DNA from: Collinsella sp.
Lineage (GTDB): Bacteria > Actinomycetota > Coriobacteriia > Coriobacteriales > Coriobacteriaceae
NCBI GenBank assembly: GCA_019425015.1
Contig: JAHYYJ010000008.1
Location: 74,834-138,833, forward strand
Reading direction: 5' to 3'
Length of the DNA: 64,000 nucleotides
Part shown: positions 7,929 to 16,796 of the stretch, in pieces
Numbering within the stretch: the stretch's first letter is position 1
How the letters are laid out: each line of letters begins with the position of its first letter
Notes under the pieces: model-generated
The model's input: the letters and a program-made list of their open reading frames with translations, nothing else
Told to the model about the DNA's origin: nothing
Database searches by the model: none
Program-made: the position numbers and the translations under genes

Positions 7929-7992
7929 CCATCACAACATTCGATGCTTTTCCCGATTTTGGCAAAAAACGTCGAATGTTGTGATGGTTTGA
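7929..7992. repeat. 64-bp hairpin repeat, copy 2 (upstream flank of the orphan nuclease gene)
   Basis: Same sequence as 6687-6750 with two substitutions. Here the stem extends outward to AAACCATCAC.../...GTGATGGTTT, for 18 bp. It is a direct repeat relative to copy 1. Confidence 0.85.
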
Positions 7993-8139
7993 GGCAAGGT
8001 GCGGGCACGGAGGGCCAAAGCATCGCGCTTGGAGCGTGACTTTTTTCGCCCCGTCGTCATCACAAACCTTGACTCTACAATCGTTATATGGTTTTCACTA
8101 CACTGGTAGCCAAACGCACCAAGCCAGAAAGCCCCGCCC

Positions 8140-9486
8140 ATGGAACACGACCTCACACGCGGCAATGTCCTCAAGACCATCGCGGTCTTTGCCCTGCCTT
8201 ATATGCTCTCGTACTTTTTGCAGATGCTCTACGGCATGGCCGACCTGTACATGATGGGGCAGTTCAGCGGCGCCGCCGGCATCACCGCCGTGGGCAATGG
8301 CGCGCAGACGCTCTATATCATTACCGTAACGCTCGTGGGCCTGGCCATGGGAACGACGGTTATCGTCGGCCACGCCGTGGGTTCGCGTCGGTTTGACCGC
8401 GCCGAGACCGCCATCGGCAACACCATCACGCTCTTTATGGGTGTCTCGGTGGTGCTGGCCGCTGTCCTGCTCGCACTGTGTCCGCAGATTGTGGCACTCA
8501 TTGGCACGCCGGCCGAAGCGGTCGAAGGAACCGCCGCCTACCTGCGTATCTGCTTTATGGGCATTCCCTTTATCGCCGCGTACAACATCCTCTCGGCCAT
8601 CTTTCGCGGCCTAGGCGATTCGCGCTCGCCCATGTACGTGATTGGCGTGGCGTGCATCATCAACATCGCGCTCGACTTTCTGTTTATCGGCCACATGGGG
8701 CTCGGCCCCGTAGGCGCGGCACTCGGCACAGTCATCGCGCAGACGGCGAGCGTGGCTCTCGCGCTCGTGTGGCTCAAGAGCCGTCGCACAAACATCCACG
8801 TTAAGCGCAGCGACCTGCGCCCCCAGCCCGAGGTGCTCGGCAGCATTCTTAAGATCGGCGTGCCCGTGGCCGTGCAGGACGGCTGCATCCAGGTGGCATT
8901 TATGTTCATCACCGTCATCGCCAACCACCGCGGCCTGGTCGACGCCGCCGCCGTGGGCCTAGTCGAGAAGATGATCAGCTTTTTGTTTATCGTGCCGAGT
9001 TCCATGGGCGCTACCGTCAGCGCGCTCACGGCGCAAAACGCCGGCGCGGGCAAGGGCGACCGCGCGCGTCAGGTACTCAGGGACGCCATGACCATCTCGG
9101 TGGTGTACGGCTGCCTGATCACGGTGCTGATGTGGCTGGTGGCGCCGGCGTTTATCGGCTTTTTTGCCAAGGACCCCGCGGTGGTCGCCGCCGGCACCGG
9201 CTATATGCGCAGCTATATTTTCGACGCGATCTTTGCCGGCATCCACATTTGCTTTAGCGGCTTTTTCGCTGCGTATGGCAAGAGCTACATCGGCTTTGCG
9301 CACAACGTGCTGGCCGTGGTGCTCATTCGCGTGCCCGGTGCATGGCTGCTGTCGAACGCCTATTCCGACACGCTGTTCCCCATGGGTATCGCCTCGCCGT
9401 GCGGGTCGATTCTGTCGGCGGTTATCTGCGTGATTGCCTTTACCGTGCTCAACCGCCGCGGAACTTTTGACAAGCTGATGGCGTAG
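8140..9486 (+). CDS. MATE-family multidrug efflux transporter
   Basis: An inner-membrane exporter with twelve predicted hydrophobic segments over 448 residues. The N-terminal stretch LPYMLSYFLQMLYGMADLYM is the typical MATE first helix, and the two homologous six-helix halves meet near residue 225. The ribosome site is weak (AGAAAG). A MerR regulator with an effector-binding domain starts 54 bp downstream on the same strand. This suggests drug-responsive expression of the pair, as in BmrR-type systems. Substrate is unknown. Confidence 0.9.
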   Translation: MEHDLTRGNVLKTIAVFALPYMLSYFLQMLYGMADLYMMGQFSGAAGITAVGNGAQTLYIITVTLVGLAMGTTVIVGHAVGSRRFDRAETAIGNTITLFMGVSVVLAAVLLALCPQIVALIGTPAEAVEGTAAYLRICFMGIPFIAAYNILSAIFRGLGDSRSPMYVIGVACIINIALDFLFIGHMGLGPVGAALGTVIAQTASVALALVWLKSRRTNIHVKRSDLRPQPEVLGSILKIGVPVAVQDGCIQVAFMFITVIANHRGLVDAAAVGLVEKMISFLFIVPSSMGATVSALTAQNAGAGKGDRARQVLRDAMTISVVYGCLITVLMWLVAPAFIGFFAKDPAVVAAGTGYMRSYIFDAIFAGIHICFSGFFAAYGKSYIGFAHNVLAVVLIRVPGAWLLSNAYSDTLFPMGIASPCGSILSAVICVIAFTVLNRRGTFDKLMA

Positions 9487-9540
9487 AGGGACAACGCGAG
9501 CCTGGCGCCCCTCCCCGACCCTATTGAAAGGAGCGGTCCC

Positions 9541-10389
9541 GTGACCGACATGCCAAGCGAACACACCGAGGGCCTGCTCCGCATTGGCGAGGTGGCGCGT
9601 CTGTTTAACCTGAGCGTGGGCACGTTGCGCCATTACGAGCAGATGGGCCTACTGGACCCGGCGCACATCGATCCGGCAAGTGGGTACCGCTACTACGGAT
9701 CGCGACAGCTCTCCACCCTCAATACCATCAGCCACCTGCGCGTTCTCGACTTGCCACTCGCGCAAATCCGTGAGTTTGTGACCACGCGCGATGTGGACCT
9801 TATGCAGCGGCAGCTGGCTCAGCAGCAGGAGCTCATCGAGCGCAAGCGCCGCGAGCTGGAGCGCGTGTCGCGTAAGATCGATAACCGGCTTGCGCTGCTC
9901 CACGATGCTTTGAACACCGAGCTCGATACCATTTGCACAATCGATGCGCCCGAGCTTCGCTGCGCCGTGTTGCGCGAACGCGTCAACCCTACCGACGCCT
10001 ATGCGCTGGAGTGGCAGATTCGTCAACTGCAGAAGGGCCAGCACGAGACCTTTGTCTTTCTGGGCAACTTGGGCGTCGGGATTGGCGCCGAGCGCCTCGC
10101 CGCCGGCGACTTTGATGGCTACGACGAGGTCTTCCTGCTGCTCGATGACACCGATGATTACGTGGGCGACGTCGAGGTGCGGCCCGCCGCGCGCTGCCTG
10201 ACCATAAGCTTCCGCGGCACGCACGGGCAAGCAGCCCCGCGCTATAAGCAGCTGCTCGGCTATATGCGCGAGCACAACCTGGCGCCCACCGGGCCTTCGC
10301 GCGAGATCGCCCTTATCGATGACATCATCAGCGACGACCCGGCAACCTACGTAACGCAGATCACGGTGCCGGTTGCCCCAGCAAAGTAA
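9541..10389 (+). CDS. MerR-family regulator with effector-binding domain
   Basis: A DNA-binding activator of 282 residues. Residues about 12-80 form the winged helix (RIGEVARLFNLSVGTLRHYEQMGLL, then SGYRYYG). A dimerising coiled coil rich in Gln, Glu and Arg follows (about 85-125). The C-terminal part is a GyrI/BmrR-like ligand domain. It starts at GTG 9541 with AAAGGAG 8 nt upstream; an in-frame ATG lies at 9550. It is in operon with the MATE gene, which is its probable target. Confidence 0.9.
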   Translation: MTDMPSEHTEGLLRIGEVARLFNLSVGTLRHYEQMGLLDPAHIDPASGYRYYGSRQLSTLNTISHLRVLDLPLAQIREFVTTRDVDLMQRQLAQQQELIERKRRELERVSRKIDNRLALLHDALNTELDTICTIDAPELRCAVLRERVNPTDAYALEWQIRQLQKGQHETFVFLGNLGVGIGAERLAAGDFDGYDEVFLLLDDTDDYVGDVEVRPAARCLTISFRGTHGQAAPRYKQLLGYMREHNLAPTGPSREIALIDDIISDDPATYVTQITVPVAPAK

Positions 10390-10425
10390 GAACCGCCCGG
10401 AAGGCATCGTGCTTCCGGGCGGTTC
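10390..10425. terminator. Bidirectional terminator between merR and ligA
   Basis: Stem GAACCGCCCGGAAG/CTTCCGGGCGGTTC (14 bp) between two convergent genes, with short T-tracts on both sides. Confidence 0.85.
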
Positions 10426-10446
10426 TTCAATTTGGCTATCGATGCC

Positions 10447-12675
10447 TTACGCCTCAGGCACCTCGCCAGTAGCCAAAATCTGCTCGAGTGCGTCCTCATC
10501 CAATACAGGCACGCCCAGCTGCTCGGCTTTGGTGAGCTTGGAGCCCGCTTTGGGGCCGGCGACCAGATAGCTCGTCTTCTTCGACACGCTGCCCGAAACC
10601 TTGGCGCCGAGCACCTTGAGCGCCGCGCCTGCCTCGTCGCGCGTGCGGTTGACGAGCGTGCCGGTGAGCACGAAGGTCAGACCCGCAAGCGGCTGTGCGT
10701 CGGCGAGCTCGCCCGCCACGCCAGCTTCGACCGCGGCTTGCGCATGAGCGGCGCCCAAGTCGACCTCGAGCGAAAGGCCCGCCTGGCGCAGACGTTCCAG
10801 CACGGCGAGGTTCTCGGGCACGGCCAGGAACTGCTTGACGCTCGCCGCAATCTTGGGACCGATGCCCTCGCACTCGGCGATATCCTCTTCGCTCGCCAAG
10901 ATGAGCTTGTCGATCGACAGGAATCGCTCGGCGATGACCTCGCCCACGCTCTTGCCCACGTGGCGGATGCCCAGGGCAAACAGCACGCGACCGAGCGGCT
11001 GGCTCTTGGACTTGTTGAGCTCGGCGATGATTTTCTCGGCCGTCTTAAGGCCTACCGGAATGGGATCGCCCTTCTTAACGCCCTTTTTGCTGTTGGAGCT
11101 GGCGTACACGCGCCCCGTGTCCAGGCCGGCGATGTCGTCGACCGTGAGCTGGTAGAAGTCCGCGACATCGTGGATCAGGCCAGCGGCGATCATCTTGTCG
11201 ACGATCTCGTCGCCCAGGCCGTCGACGTCCATGCAGCCGCGGCTCACCCAGTGGAGCAGGCGCTCCTTGAGCTGTGCGGGGCAGTCGATGGACACGCAGC
11301 GGTAGGCCACCTCGCCATCCTCGTGAACCACGGGGCTGCCGCACACGGGGCAGACCTCGGGCATGTGCCAGTCGACCGAATCGGCCGGGCGCTTGTCGAG
11401 CACCGGGCCCACGACCTCGGGGATTACGTCGCCCGCCTTGTGCACGATGATAGTGTCGCCCTCGCGCACGTTCTTGCGGCGGATCTCGTCGATGTTGTGC
11501 AGCGTGGCGCGCGCGATGGTGGAGCCGGCGACCGTCACCGGGTCGAACTCGGCGACCGGCGTGAGCACGCCGGTGCGACCCACCTGGATGCGAATCTCGC
11601 GCAGGACGGTCTGCTTTTCCTCGGGCGGGAACTTAAAGGCGATGGCCCAACGCGGCGCGCGGGCGGTAAAGCCCAGGTCGAGCTGCTGTTGGAAGCTGTC
11701 GACCTTTACGACTACGCCGTCGATGTCGTAGTCCAGGTCACCGCGGTGCTCGAGGGCCTGGGCGCAGAACTCGTGGACCTCGGCCGGCGTGGCGCAGCGG
11801 GCCACGTTGGGGTTGACGCTGAAGCCGGCGCTGCGCAGCCAGTCGAGAAATTCGCGCTGGCTGTGGACGTGCAGCGGATCGGTATCGGCAATGGCGTAGA
11901 TAAAGGTGGCCAGGTCGCGGCGCGCCGTGACCTTGGGGTCCTTTTGGCGCAGGGATCCTGCAGCAGCGTTGCGCGGGTTGGCAAAGGGGTCGCGGCCCTC
12001 GGCATCGGCCTCGTCGTTCAGACGAACAAAGCTGCCCTTGGGCATATAGACCTCGCCGCGCACCTCAATGGTGCGCTCGCGGTCGGCGCCCATGTGGGCG
12101 AGCGCCGGCTCGGACAGGTGCATGGGCACATCCTTGATGGTACGCACGTTGAGCGACACGTCCTCGCCCGTTGTGCCATCGCCACGTGTGGCGGCGCGCA
12201 CGAAGGTTCCGTTTTGGTAGGTAAGCGCCACGCCCAGGCCGTCGATCTTAAGCTCGCAGGTATAGGTGACGCTACCGGCACCGAGCGCATCCTCGGTACG
12301 CTGGAGCCACGCGTCGAGTTCGTCCAGATCCATGGCATCGTCCATGGAATACATGCGTGCCATATGCGTGACCGGCGTAAACTGCTCGCTCACGTAGCCG
12401 CCCACGCGCTGGGTATAGCTGTCGGGCGTTACCAAATCGGGGTAGGCCGCCTCGATTTCCTGCAGCTCAACGAGCATTTTGTCAAAGGCAGCGTCCGTGA
12501 TCTCGGGCGCGTCGAGCATGTAGTAGCGGTACGCGTGGTAATCGAGCTCGTGGCGCAGCTCGGCCGCGCGCGCTGCCGCCTGGGCACGGGCGTCGGTCGG
12601 TGCGGCGGCATCCGCGCTCGCGGGCGTTTCGGTATCGATGTCCACACCGTCACCAAACAGGCTCGATTGCTCCAT
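10447..12675 (-). CDS. ligA: NAD-dependent DNA ligase LigA
   Basis: Seals nicks in replication and repair using NAD. The adenylation domain holds the nucleophile Lys143 in CELKIDGLG. The OB-fold follows, then a four-Cys zinc finger (CPVCG...CVSIDCP), helix-hairpin-helix repeats (GIGPKIAASVKQFL) and a C-terminal BRCT domain (LAGLTFVLTGTLVNRTRDEA). Length 742 is slightly long because of an acidic Ala-rich N-terminus. Start at 12675 is chosen for AAGGAG 6 nt upstream; the longer ORF start has none. Single-gene unit. Confidence 0.97.
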   Translation of the reverse strand: MEQSSLFGDGVDIDTETPASADAAAPTDARAQAAARAAELRHELDYHAYRYYMLDAPEITDAAFDKMLVELQEIEAAYPDLVTPDSYTQRVGGYVSEQFTPVTHMARMYSMDDAMDLDELDAWLQRTEDALGAGSVTYTCELKIDGLGVALTYQNGTFVRAATRGDGTTGEDVSLNVRTIKDVPMHLSEPALAHMGADRERTIEVRGEVYMPKGSFVRLNDEADAEGRDPFANPRNAAAGSLRQKDPKVTARRDLATFIYAIADTDPLHVHSQREFLDWLRSAGFSVNPNVARCATPAEVHEFCAQALEHRGDLDYDIDGVVVKVDSFQQQLDLGFTARAPRWAIAFKFPPEEKQTVLREIRIQVGRTGVLTPVAEFDPVTVAGSTIARATLHNIDEIRRKNVREGDTIIVHKAGDVIPEVVGPVLDKRPADSVDWHMPEVCPVCGSPVVHEDGEVAYRCVSIDCPAQLKERLLHWVSRGCMDVDGLGDEIVDKMIAAGLIHDVADFYQLTVDDIAGLDTGRVYASSNSKKGVKKGDPIPVGLKTAEKIIAELNKSKSQPLGRVLFALGIRHVGKSVGEVIAERFLSIDKLILASEEDIAECEGIGPKIAASVKQFLAVPENLAVLERLRQAGLSLEVDLGAAHAQAAVEAGVAGELADAQPLAGLTFVLTGTLVNRTRDEAGAALKVLGAKVSGSVSKKTSYLVAGPKAGSKLTKAEQLGVPVLDEDALEQILATGEVPEA

Positions 12676-12861
12676 AGCGGCACTCCTTCGCTCGATTTCA
12701 AACGGATACAAGAGTACCACCGGTCACCATGGCGCCGAATAACCCTTTCGAACCGCACCGAATCGGCAGCCGCCAGACTGGGGTGGATCGCGCGATTAAA
12801 CCATGCCCTTGCCAGTTCTAAATGATCCGTTTTCCTCCGTCTCCAAGGGATCATCGCGAAA

Positions 12862-12897
12862 AGAGGGGCTGTCCCGCGCTGGCGGAACAGCCCCTCT
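12862..12897 (-). terminator. Rho-independent terminator after the HtrA gene
   Basis: Stem AGAGGGGCTGT/ACAGCCCCTCT with T-rich sequence (CTTTTCG) following on the minus strand. Confidence 0.85.
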
Positions 12898-12923
12898 GGC
12901 TTCGATATGTGCGATACAGCTCG

Positions 12924-14384
12924 TTAGAAACCCTGGCCGTTGCCCTGACCCTGGCCCTGCTGGCCAAGCAGCTCCTCCAGATACTGGCGCAGCTGCTCGT
13001 CGGTAATACCGCCGTTGCCGGTATCGGTCGCGCTGTCGTTCTGCTGCTGGTTCTGCAGCTCCTCGTCGGAGCCCAGCTCAACCGTGACCTTCTTCTCTTC
13101 CTTGCCGCGCATGAGCGTGATCTCGACCTTCTCGCCCACCTCGTGGCTGCGCAGTGCGATGATCAGGCCATCGGCGCTCGTGATCTCGTCGTCGCCCAGC
13201 TTGGTGATGACATCGCCCTCCTGAATGCCGGCCTTGGCAGCAGGACCATCCTCAACGACGCTCGCCACATACGCGCCGCTATCGGTGCTCAGCTTGTTGG
13301 TGCGGGCGTTGAGCGCGTTGACGCTCGAAAGCGTAGCGCCCATGTACGGATGCACCGGCGTCTTGCCGTCGATAATCTGGTCGGCAATGTTCTTGGCATA
13401 GTTGACCGGAATGGCAAAGCCCACGCCCGAGCTGGAGCCCGAGTAGCTCTCGATGAGCGAGTTGATACCCACAAGCTCGCCGTTATCGTTAACGAGCGCG
13501 CCGCCGGAGTTGCCCGGGTTGATGGCGGCATCGGTCTGGATCATGTTGGCATAGATGGTGTTACCGTTGGCAGAGCTCATGGCCGTGGAGCGATAGAGCG
13601 CCGAGACGATACCCGTGGAGACAGACTGCTCGTTGCCGAACGGCGAGCCGATCGCCATGACCCACTCGCCCACGTTGAGCTTGGAGGAATCACCGATCTC
13701 AATCGGCGTGAGCTTGGAGGCGTCTGCGTCCTTGAGCTTGATGACGGCCAGGTCGCTCGAAGCGTCGTTGCCCACGAACTCGGCCTCGTAGGTGGTGCCG
13801 TCATCCATGGTCACCACGTACTGGTCATAGCCATCGACCACGTGGTTGTTGGTGAGGATGTGGCCCTCGGTATCGAGCACCACGCCCGAGCCGACGCTGC
13901 CCGAGCTGTCCGACTCGTCGGCAGACTGCGAAAGCGAGCCATTCTGGCCACCGCTCGAAGTGGCGGTAATGGAAACCACGGAGGGCAACGCCTTGGCAGA
14001 AACGGCCTCGGCCAGCGTGGTGTCCTCGGAATCAATCGTAATCTTTTGCGTCGATGAACCCGAAGCACCCGCCGTCACGGCATTCTTTCCGCCGCCAATG
14101 TTGAGCGTGCCGCTCATAATGAGCGCAATGACCAGCAGGGCGCCGCAGGCACAACCGGCAAGCGCCGTAATAAAGATCGGCAGCTTTTTGGTCTTAGTCT
14201 TGACCACTGTGTGCTTGTTTACAACCTGCTGGCTGCCCAGCGGCTTTCCGGTCTGCGTGTCGTAGGCCTGCACGTAGGGAATGTTGCTGTCGGCAGGCGT
14301 CGACTCTACCTGCACACGCGGCTGCTGCTGAGTCTCGCCGGCGTTGCCCGCGTCCTGGGGACGCTGGGAATCGTTCTCGCTCAT
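12924..14384 (-). CDS. HtrA/DegP-like membrane-anchored serine protease with PDZ domain
   Basis: An S1C protease for envelope protein quality control. A cytoplasmic N-terminus (1-67) is followed by one membrane helix (about 68-90) and the protease domain outside. The triad is His181 (TNNHVVDGY), Asp211 (ASSDLAVIKL) and Ser293 (NPGNSGGALVN). A PDZ domain occupies about 385-455 (GPAAKAGIQEGDVI). The tail is Gln/Gly-rich. Start 14384 (MSENDSQ) has AAAGGA upstream. The leader contains a terminator-like hairpin only 29 nt from the start, so attenuation is possible. Confidence 0.93.
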   Translation of the reverse strand: MSENDSQRPQDAGNAGETQQQPRVQVESTPADSNIPYVQAYDTQTGKPLGSQQVVNKHTVVKTKTKKLPIFITALAGCACGALLVIALIMSGTLNIGGGKNAVTAGASGSSTQKITIDSEDTTLAEAVSAKALPSVVSITATSSGGQNGSLSQSADESDSSGSVGSGVVLDTEGHILTNNHVVDGYDQYVVTMDDGTTYEAEFVGNDASSDLAVIKLKDADASKLTPIEIGDSSKLNVGEWVMAIGSPFGNEQSVSTGIVSALYRSTAMSSANGNTIYANMIQTDAAINPGNSGGALVNDNGELVGINSLIESYSGSSSGVGFAIPVNYAKNIADQIIDGKTPVHPYMGATLSSVNALNARTNKLSTDSGAYVASVVEDGPAAKAGIQEGDVITKLGDDEITSADGLIIALRSHEVGEKVEITLMRGKEEKKVTVELGSDEELQNQQQNDSATDTGNGGITDEQLRQYLEELLGQQGQGQGNGQGF

Positions 14385-14413
14385 AGCTGCGATCCTTTCG
14401 TCAAATAACCAAA

Positions 14414-14437
14414 GGCCCGCCAAACATGTGGCGGGCC
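14414..14437 (-). promoter_or_regulatory. Terminator-like hairpin in the htrA leader
   Basis: Stem GGCCCGCC/GGCGGGCC followed on the minus strand by TTTGGTTATT. It ends 29 nt before the htrA start codon, too close for another promoter in between. It may be an attenuator, or a terminator for the upstream regulator gene if htrA starts elsewhere. Confidence 0.5.
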
Positions 14438-14551
14438 ATCATTGTTCACGTTGAGTTGTACCCCAATATGCGGGCGTACGTGTACGAGAACGCAATCTTT
14501 TAGGAAGGCTTAAGTTCTGCTGCAAACTCGAAGGGAACCCGCACCTGCGGC

Positions 14552-14588
14552 AAAACCACCACAAAGGTGCCTGTCCCCTTTGTGGTGG
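14552..14588. repeat. REP-like hairpin, CCTGTCCC family
   Basis: Stem CCACCACAAAGG/CCTTTGTGGTGG with loop TGCCTGTCC, next to the stop codon of the OmpR-like gene. Same family as 3308-3348. Confidence 0.75.
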
Positions 14589-14592
14589 AAAT

Positions 14593-15255
14593 CTAGTCCT
14601 TAAACAGATATCCCACGCCGCGGACGGTGGTGATGTGCGCTGCAATCTGCGGGCCCACCTTGGAGCGGATGCGTCGAATGTGTACGTCGACGGTGCGCGT
14701 GCCGCCGCAGTACTCAAAGCCCCACACGCGGTGCAGCAGCACCTCGCGGCTGTAGGCGCGATTGGGATGCGTCGCCAAAAAGCTCAGCAGCGAGTACTCC
14801 ATCAGCGTCAGGTCAATGGGCTCGTTATCGAGTGTCACCTGGTAGGTAGCCAGGTTAATCTCGAGGTTATCGATATTGAGTACATCGTCGGCGGTGACGG
14901 TCTCCTCCTCGCCCATCAGGCGCTGCGCGCGAGCCTTGAGCTCGTTGGGTGTCGCCGTGGGGCATACAAAGTCGGCATGCGCGTGATTGGGCAGGCGCAA
15001 GGTACCGAGCGCCTCGTCGTCAACGATCACCAACATGGGGACGCCACCACGATCGTCAAGCCACTTGGCAATCTGATCGATGCGGTCGCTGCGGATGCCA
15101 TCTGAATCGAGAATCAGCAGGTCAAAGTCGTGCGCCGCAGTTGGCGAATCGGGGGTTGCCAGGCTCACCTCGACACCCAGGGTAGTCGTCAAGCTGCGGG
15201 CAAACTCGTGGAAGCGCGTCGTGCGCGCCATGAACAGGGCACTCTTTTCGGACAT
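14593..15255 (-). CDS. OmpR-type regulator with atypical receiver (GlnR-like)
   Basis: A 220-residue transcription factor. The C-terminal winged helix (about 125-220) is canonical: INLATYQVTLDNEPIDLTLM, SREVLLHRVWG, TVDVHIRRIRSKVG and VRGVGYLF. The N-terminal receiver-like domain keeps an Asp in LLILDSDG. It has Cys-Pro-Thr (DFVCPTATPNEL) where receivers carry the conserved Lys, so normal phospho-signalling is doubtful. No histidine kinase is adjacent. Actinobacterial GlnR proteins are orphan OmpR-like regulators of this kind and control glnA; here the neighbour 50 bp upstream is a glutamine-synthetase homologue. Start 15255 has TGGAGG upstream. The GlnR assignment is inference. Confidence 0.8.
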   Translation of the reverse strand: MSEKSALFMARTTRFHEFARSLTTTLGVEVSLATPDSPTAAHDFDLLILDSDGIRSDRIDQIAKWLDDRGGVPMLVIVDDEALGTLRLPNHAHADFVCPTATPNELKARAQRLMGEEETVTADDVLNIDNLEINLATYQVTLDNEPIDLTLMEYSLLSFLATHPNRAYSREVLLHRVWGFEYCGGTRTVDVHIRRIRSKVGPQIAAHITTVRGVGYLFKD

Positions 15256-15305
15256 ATCGGCCTCCAAAGAAATGAGCTCAATCGTACTGGAACAAGCCAG
15301 CGCGA

Positions 15306-16643
15306 TTAGGAGTTCGCCAGGTAGTGCTTGATCTCCCACTCGGTGATCGTAGACTCAAACTTATGCCACTCGTCGCGCTTCTTTTTGAGGAAGAAGCTGT
15401 GGATGTGCTCGCCGAGGGCATCCTTCATAAACTGCGAGTCCTCAAACACGTCGAGCGCCTCTTTGAGCGAGCGCGGCAGCGGCGCGTAGCCGGCCTCGAC
15501 CATCTGACGGTCGGTAAGCTTGAGCGTCTCGGCCGTTGCCTCGGGCGGGAGCTCCAGCTTGCGCTCGATGCCGTCCAGACCAGCCGCCAGCGTGACGGCG
15601 TTGACCAGGTACGGATTGGCCATGGGGTCGGGGCTGCGAAGCTCGATGCGCGTGGACAGCTGCTTGCCGGGCTTGTAGACCGGAATGCGGACCATACTCG
15701 CGCGGTTGCGCAGGCCCCACGTGGCGTACTGTGGCACGGAGTCGCCGCCCGTCGTGATGCGCTTGTACGAGTTGACCGTGGGGTTGGTGATGGCGCTGAT
15801 CTCGCGGGCATGCGCCAGGATGCCAGCCATATAGTGCTTGGCGACGTCGGAGAGATGGTACTTCTCGTCGTCCTCGCCCCAAAACACGTTGTTGCCGTCG
15901 TGGTCGAATAGCGACTGGCACAGGAACATGGCACTGCCGTCCTCGCCCGCCAACGGCTTGGGCATAAAGGAGGCGTGGCAACCGCTCTCGTAAGCTTGCT
16001 GTTTAATGATGAGCTTGGCCGTGGTAATGGCGTCGGACATGCTCAGGGCCTCGGCGTGGCGCAGGCTCATGCCGTGCTGCGAGCGACCGGCGGCGTGGAA
16101 GGTGTACTCCACGGGCACGGACATCTTCTCGAGCGTAAGGACCGTGTTGCGACGCAGGTCGCGCGCGGCGTCGCTCACCGAAAGATCGAAGTAGCCCACG
16201 TTGTCGAGCGGCTCGGGGGTGTGCTCGTCGGGGAAGTAGTAGTACTCCAGCTCGGCGCCCACGTTAAGCAGATAGCCAGCCTTCTCGGCCTTGTGGAACA
16301 TGCGGCGCAGGGCATCGCGCGGGTCGCCGGCAAACGGCTTGCAATCGGGGGTGCACACGTCGCAGAACACGCGAGCGACGCCGTTGTGACTCGGGCGCCA
16401 CGGCAGGATCTGGAAGGTCGAAGCATCGGGGAACGCCAGCATGTCGGCTTCCTCGGGCGTGGCAAAGCCCTCGATGGCAGAGCCGTCAAAGCCAATACCC
16501 TCCTCAAAAGCGACCTCGAGGTCCTCGGGGCTAATGGCAAAGTTCTTGAGGCGGCCAAGAATGTCGACAAACCACAGACGCACAAAGCGGATGTCACGCT
16601 GCTCTACGGAGCGGAGTACGTAATCGATGTTCTGCTGGTTCAT
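15306..16643 (-). CDS. Glutamine-synthetase homologue lacking several metal ligands
   Basis: 445 residues aligning end to end with GlnA type I: beta-grasp domain (FVDILGRLKN, FDGSAIEGF), then the catalytic barrel. Glu131 and Glu133 (GAELEYYYF) and the Glu of RIELRSPDP remain. In contrast, the strand that reads HHEVAPGQHE in Bacillus GlnA is FHAAGRSQHG here, so two metal-binding Glu are replaced by Ala184 and Gly191. GSGMH has become GSAMF (Phe240 for the metal His). The flap Glu of GYEAP is Asp in GGDSVP. Either it is a regulatory or otherwise inactive paralogue, or it ligates something else. It is co-oriented with the GlnR-like regulator. The comparison with Bacillus GlnA is from memory. Confidence 0.85.
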   Translation of the reverse strand: MNQQNIDYVLRSVEQRDIRFVRLWFVDILGRLKNFAISPEDLEVAFEEGIGFDGSAIEGFATPEEADMLAFPDASTFQILPWRPSHNGVARVFCDVCTPDCKPFAGDPRDALRRMFHKAEKAGYLLNVGAELEYYYFPDEHTPEPLDNVGYFDLSVSDAARDLRRNTVLTLEKMSVPVEYTFHAAGRSQHGMSLRHAEALSMSDAITTAKLIIKQQAYESGCHASFMPKPLAGEDGSAMFLCQSLFDHDGNNVFWGEDDEKYHLSDVAKHYMAGILAHAREISAITNPTVNSYKRITTGGDSVPQYATWGLRNRASMVRIPVYKPGKQLSTRIELRSPDPMANPYLVNAVTLAAGLDGIERKLELPPEATAETLKLTDRQMVEAGYAPLPRSLKEALDVFEDSQFMKDALGEHIHSFFLKKKRDEWHKFESTITEWEIKHYLANS

Positions 16644-16796
16644 GTCGCTCCCCTTTCTTTCGGGCGGGTTTCGACTGGTCTATATCGCAGATACTATCGC
16701 AGAAAAATGTTTCCGCAGGGTTAAAGCGTATCAAGCGCTCAAAAAACGTGCGCGCAGGCGGGTGCCAAGCACGAACAGACCGACTCGGACGGGCGG

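Noticed and set aside
8040..8139. Strong promoter TTGACT...TATATG before the MATE gene
   Set aside because: The two boxes are only about 10 bp apart, too close for a standard sigma-70 promoter.
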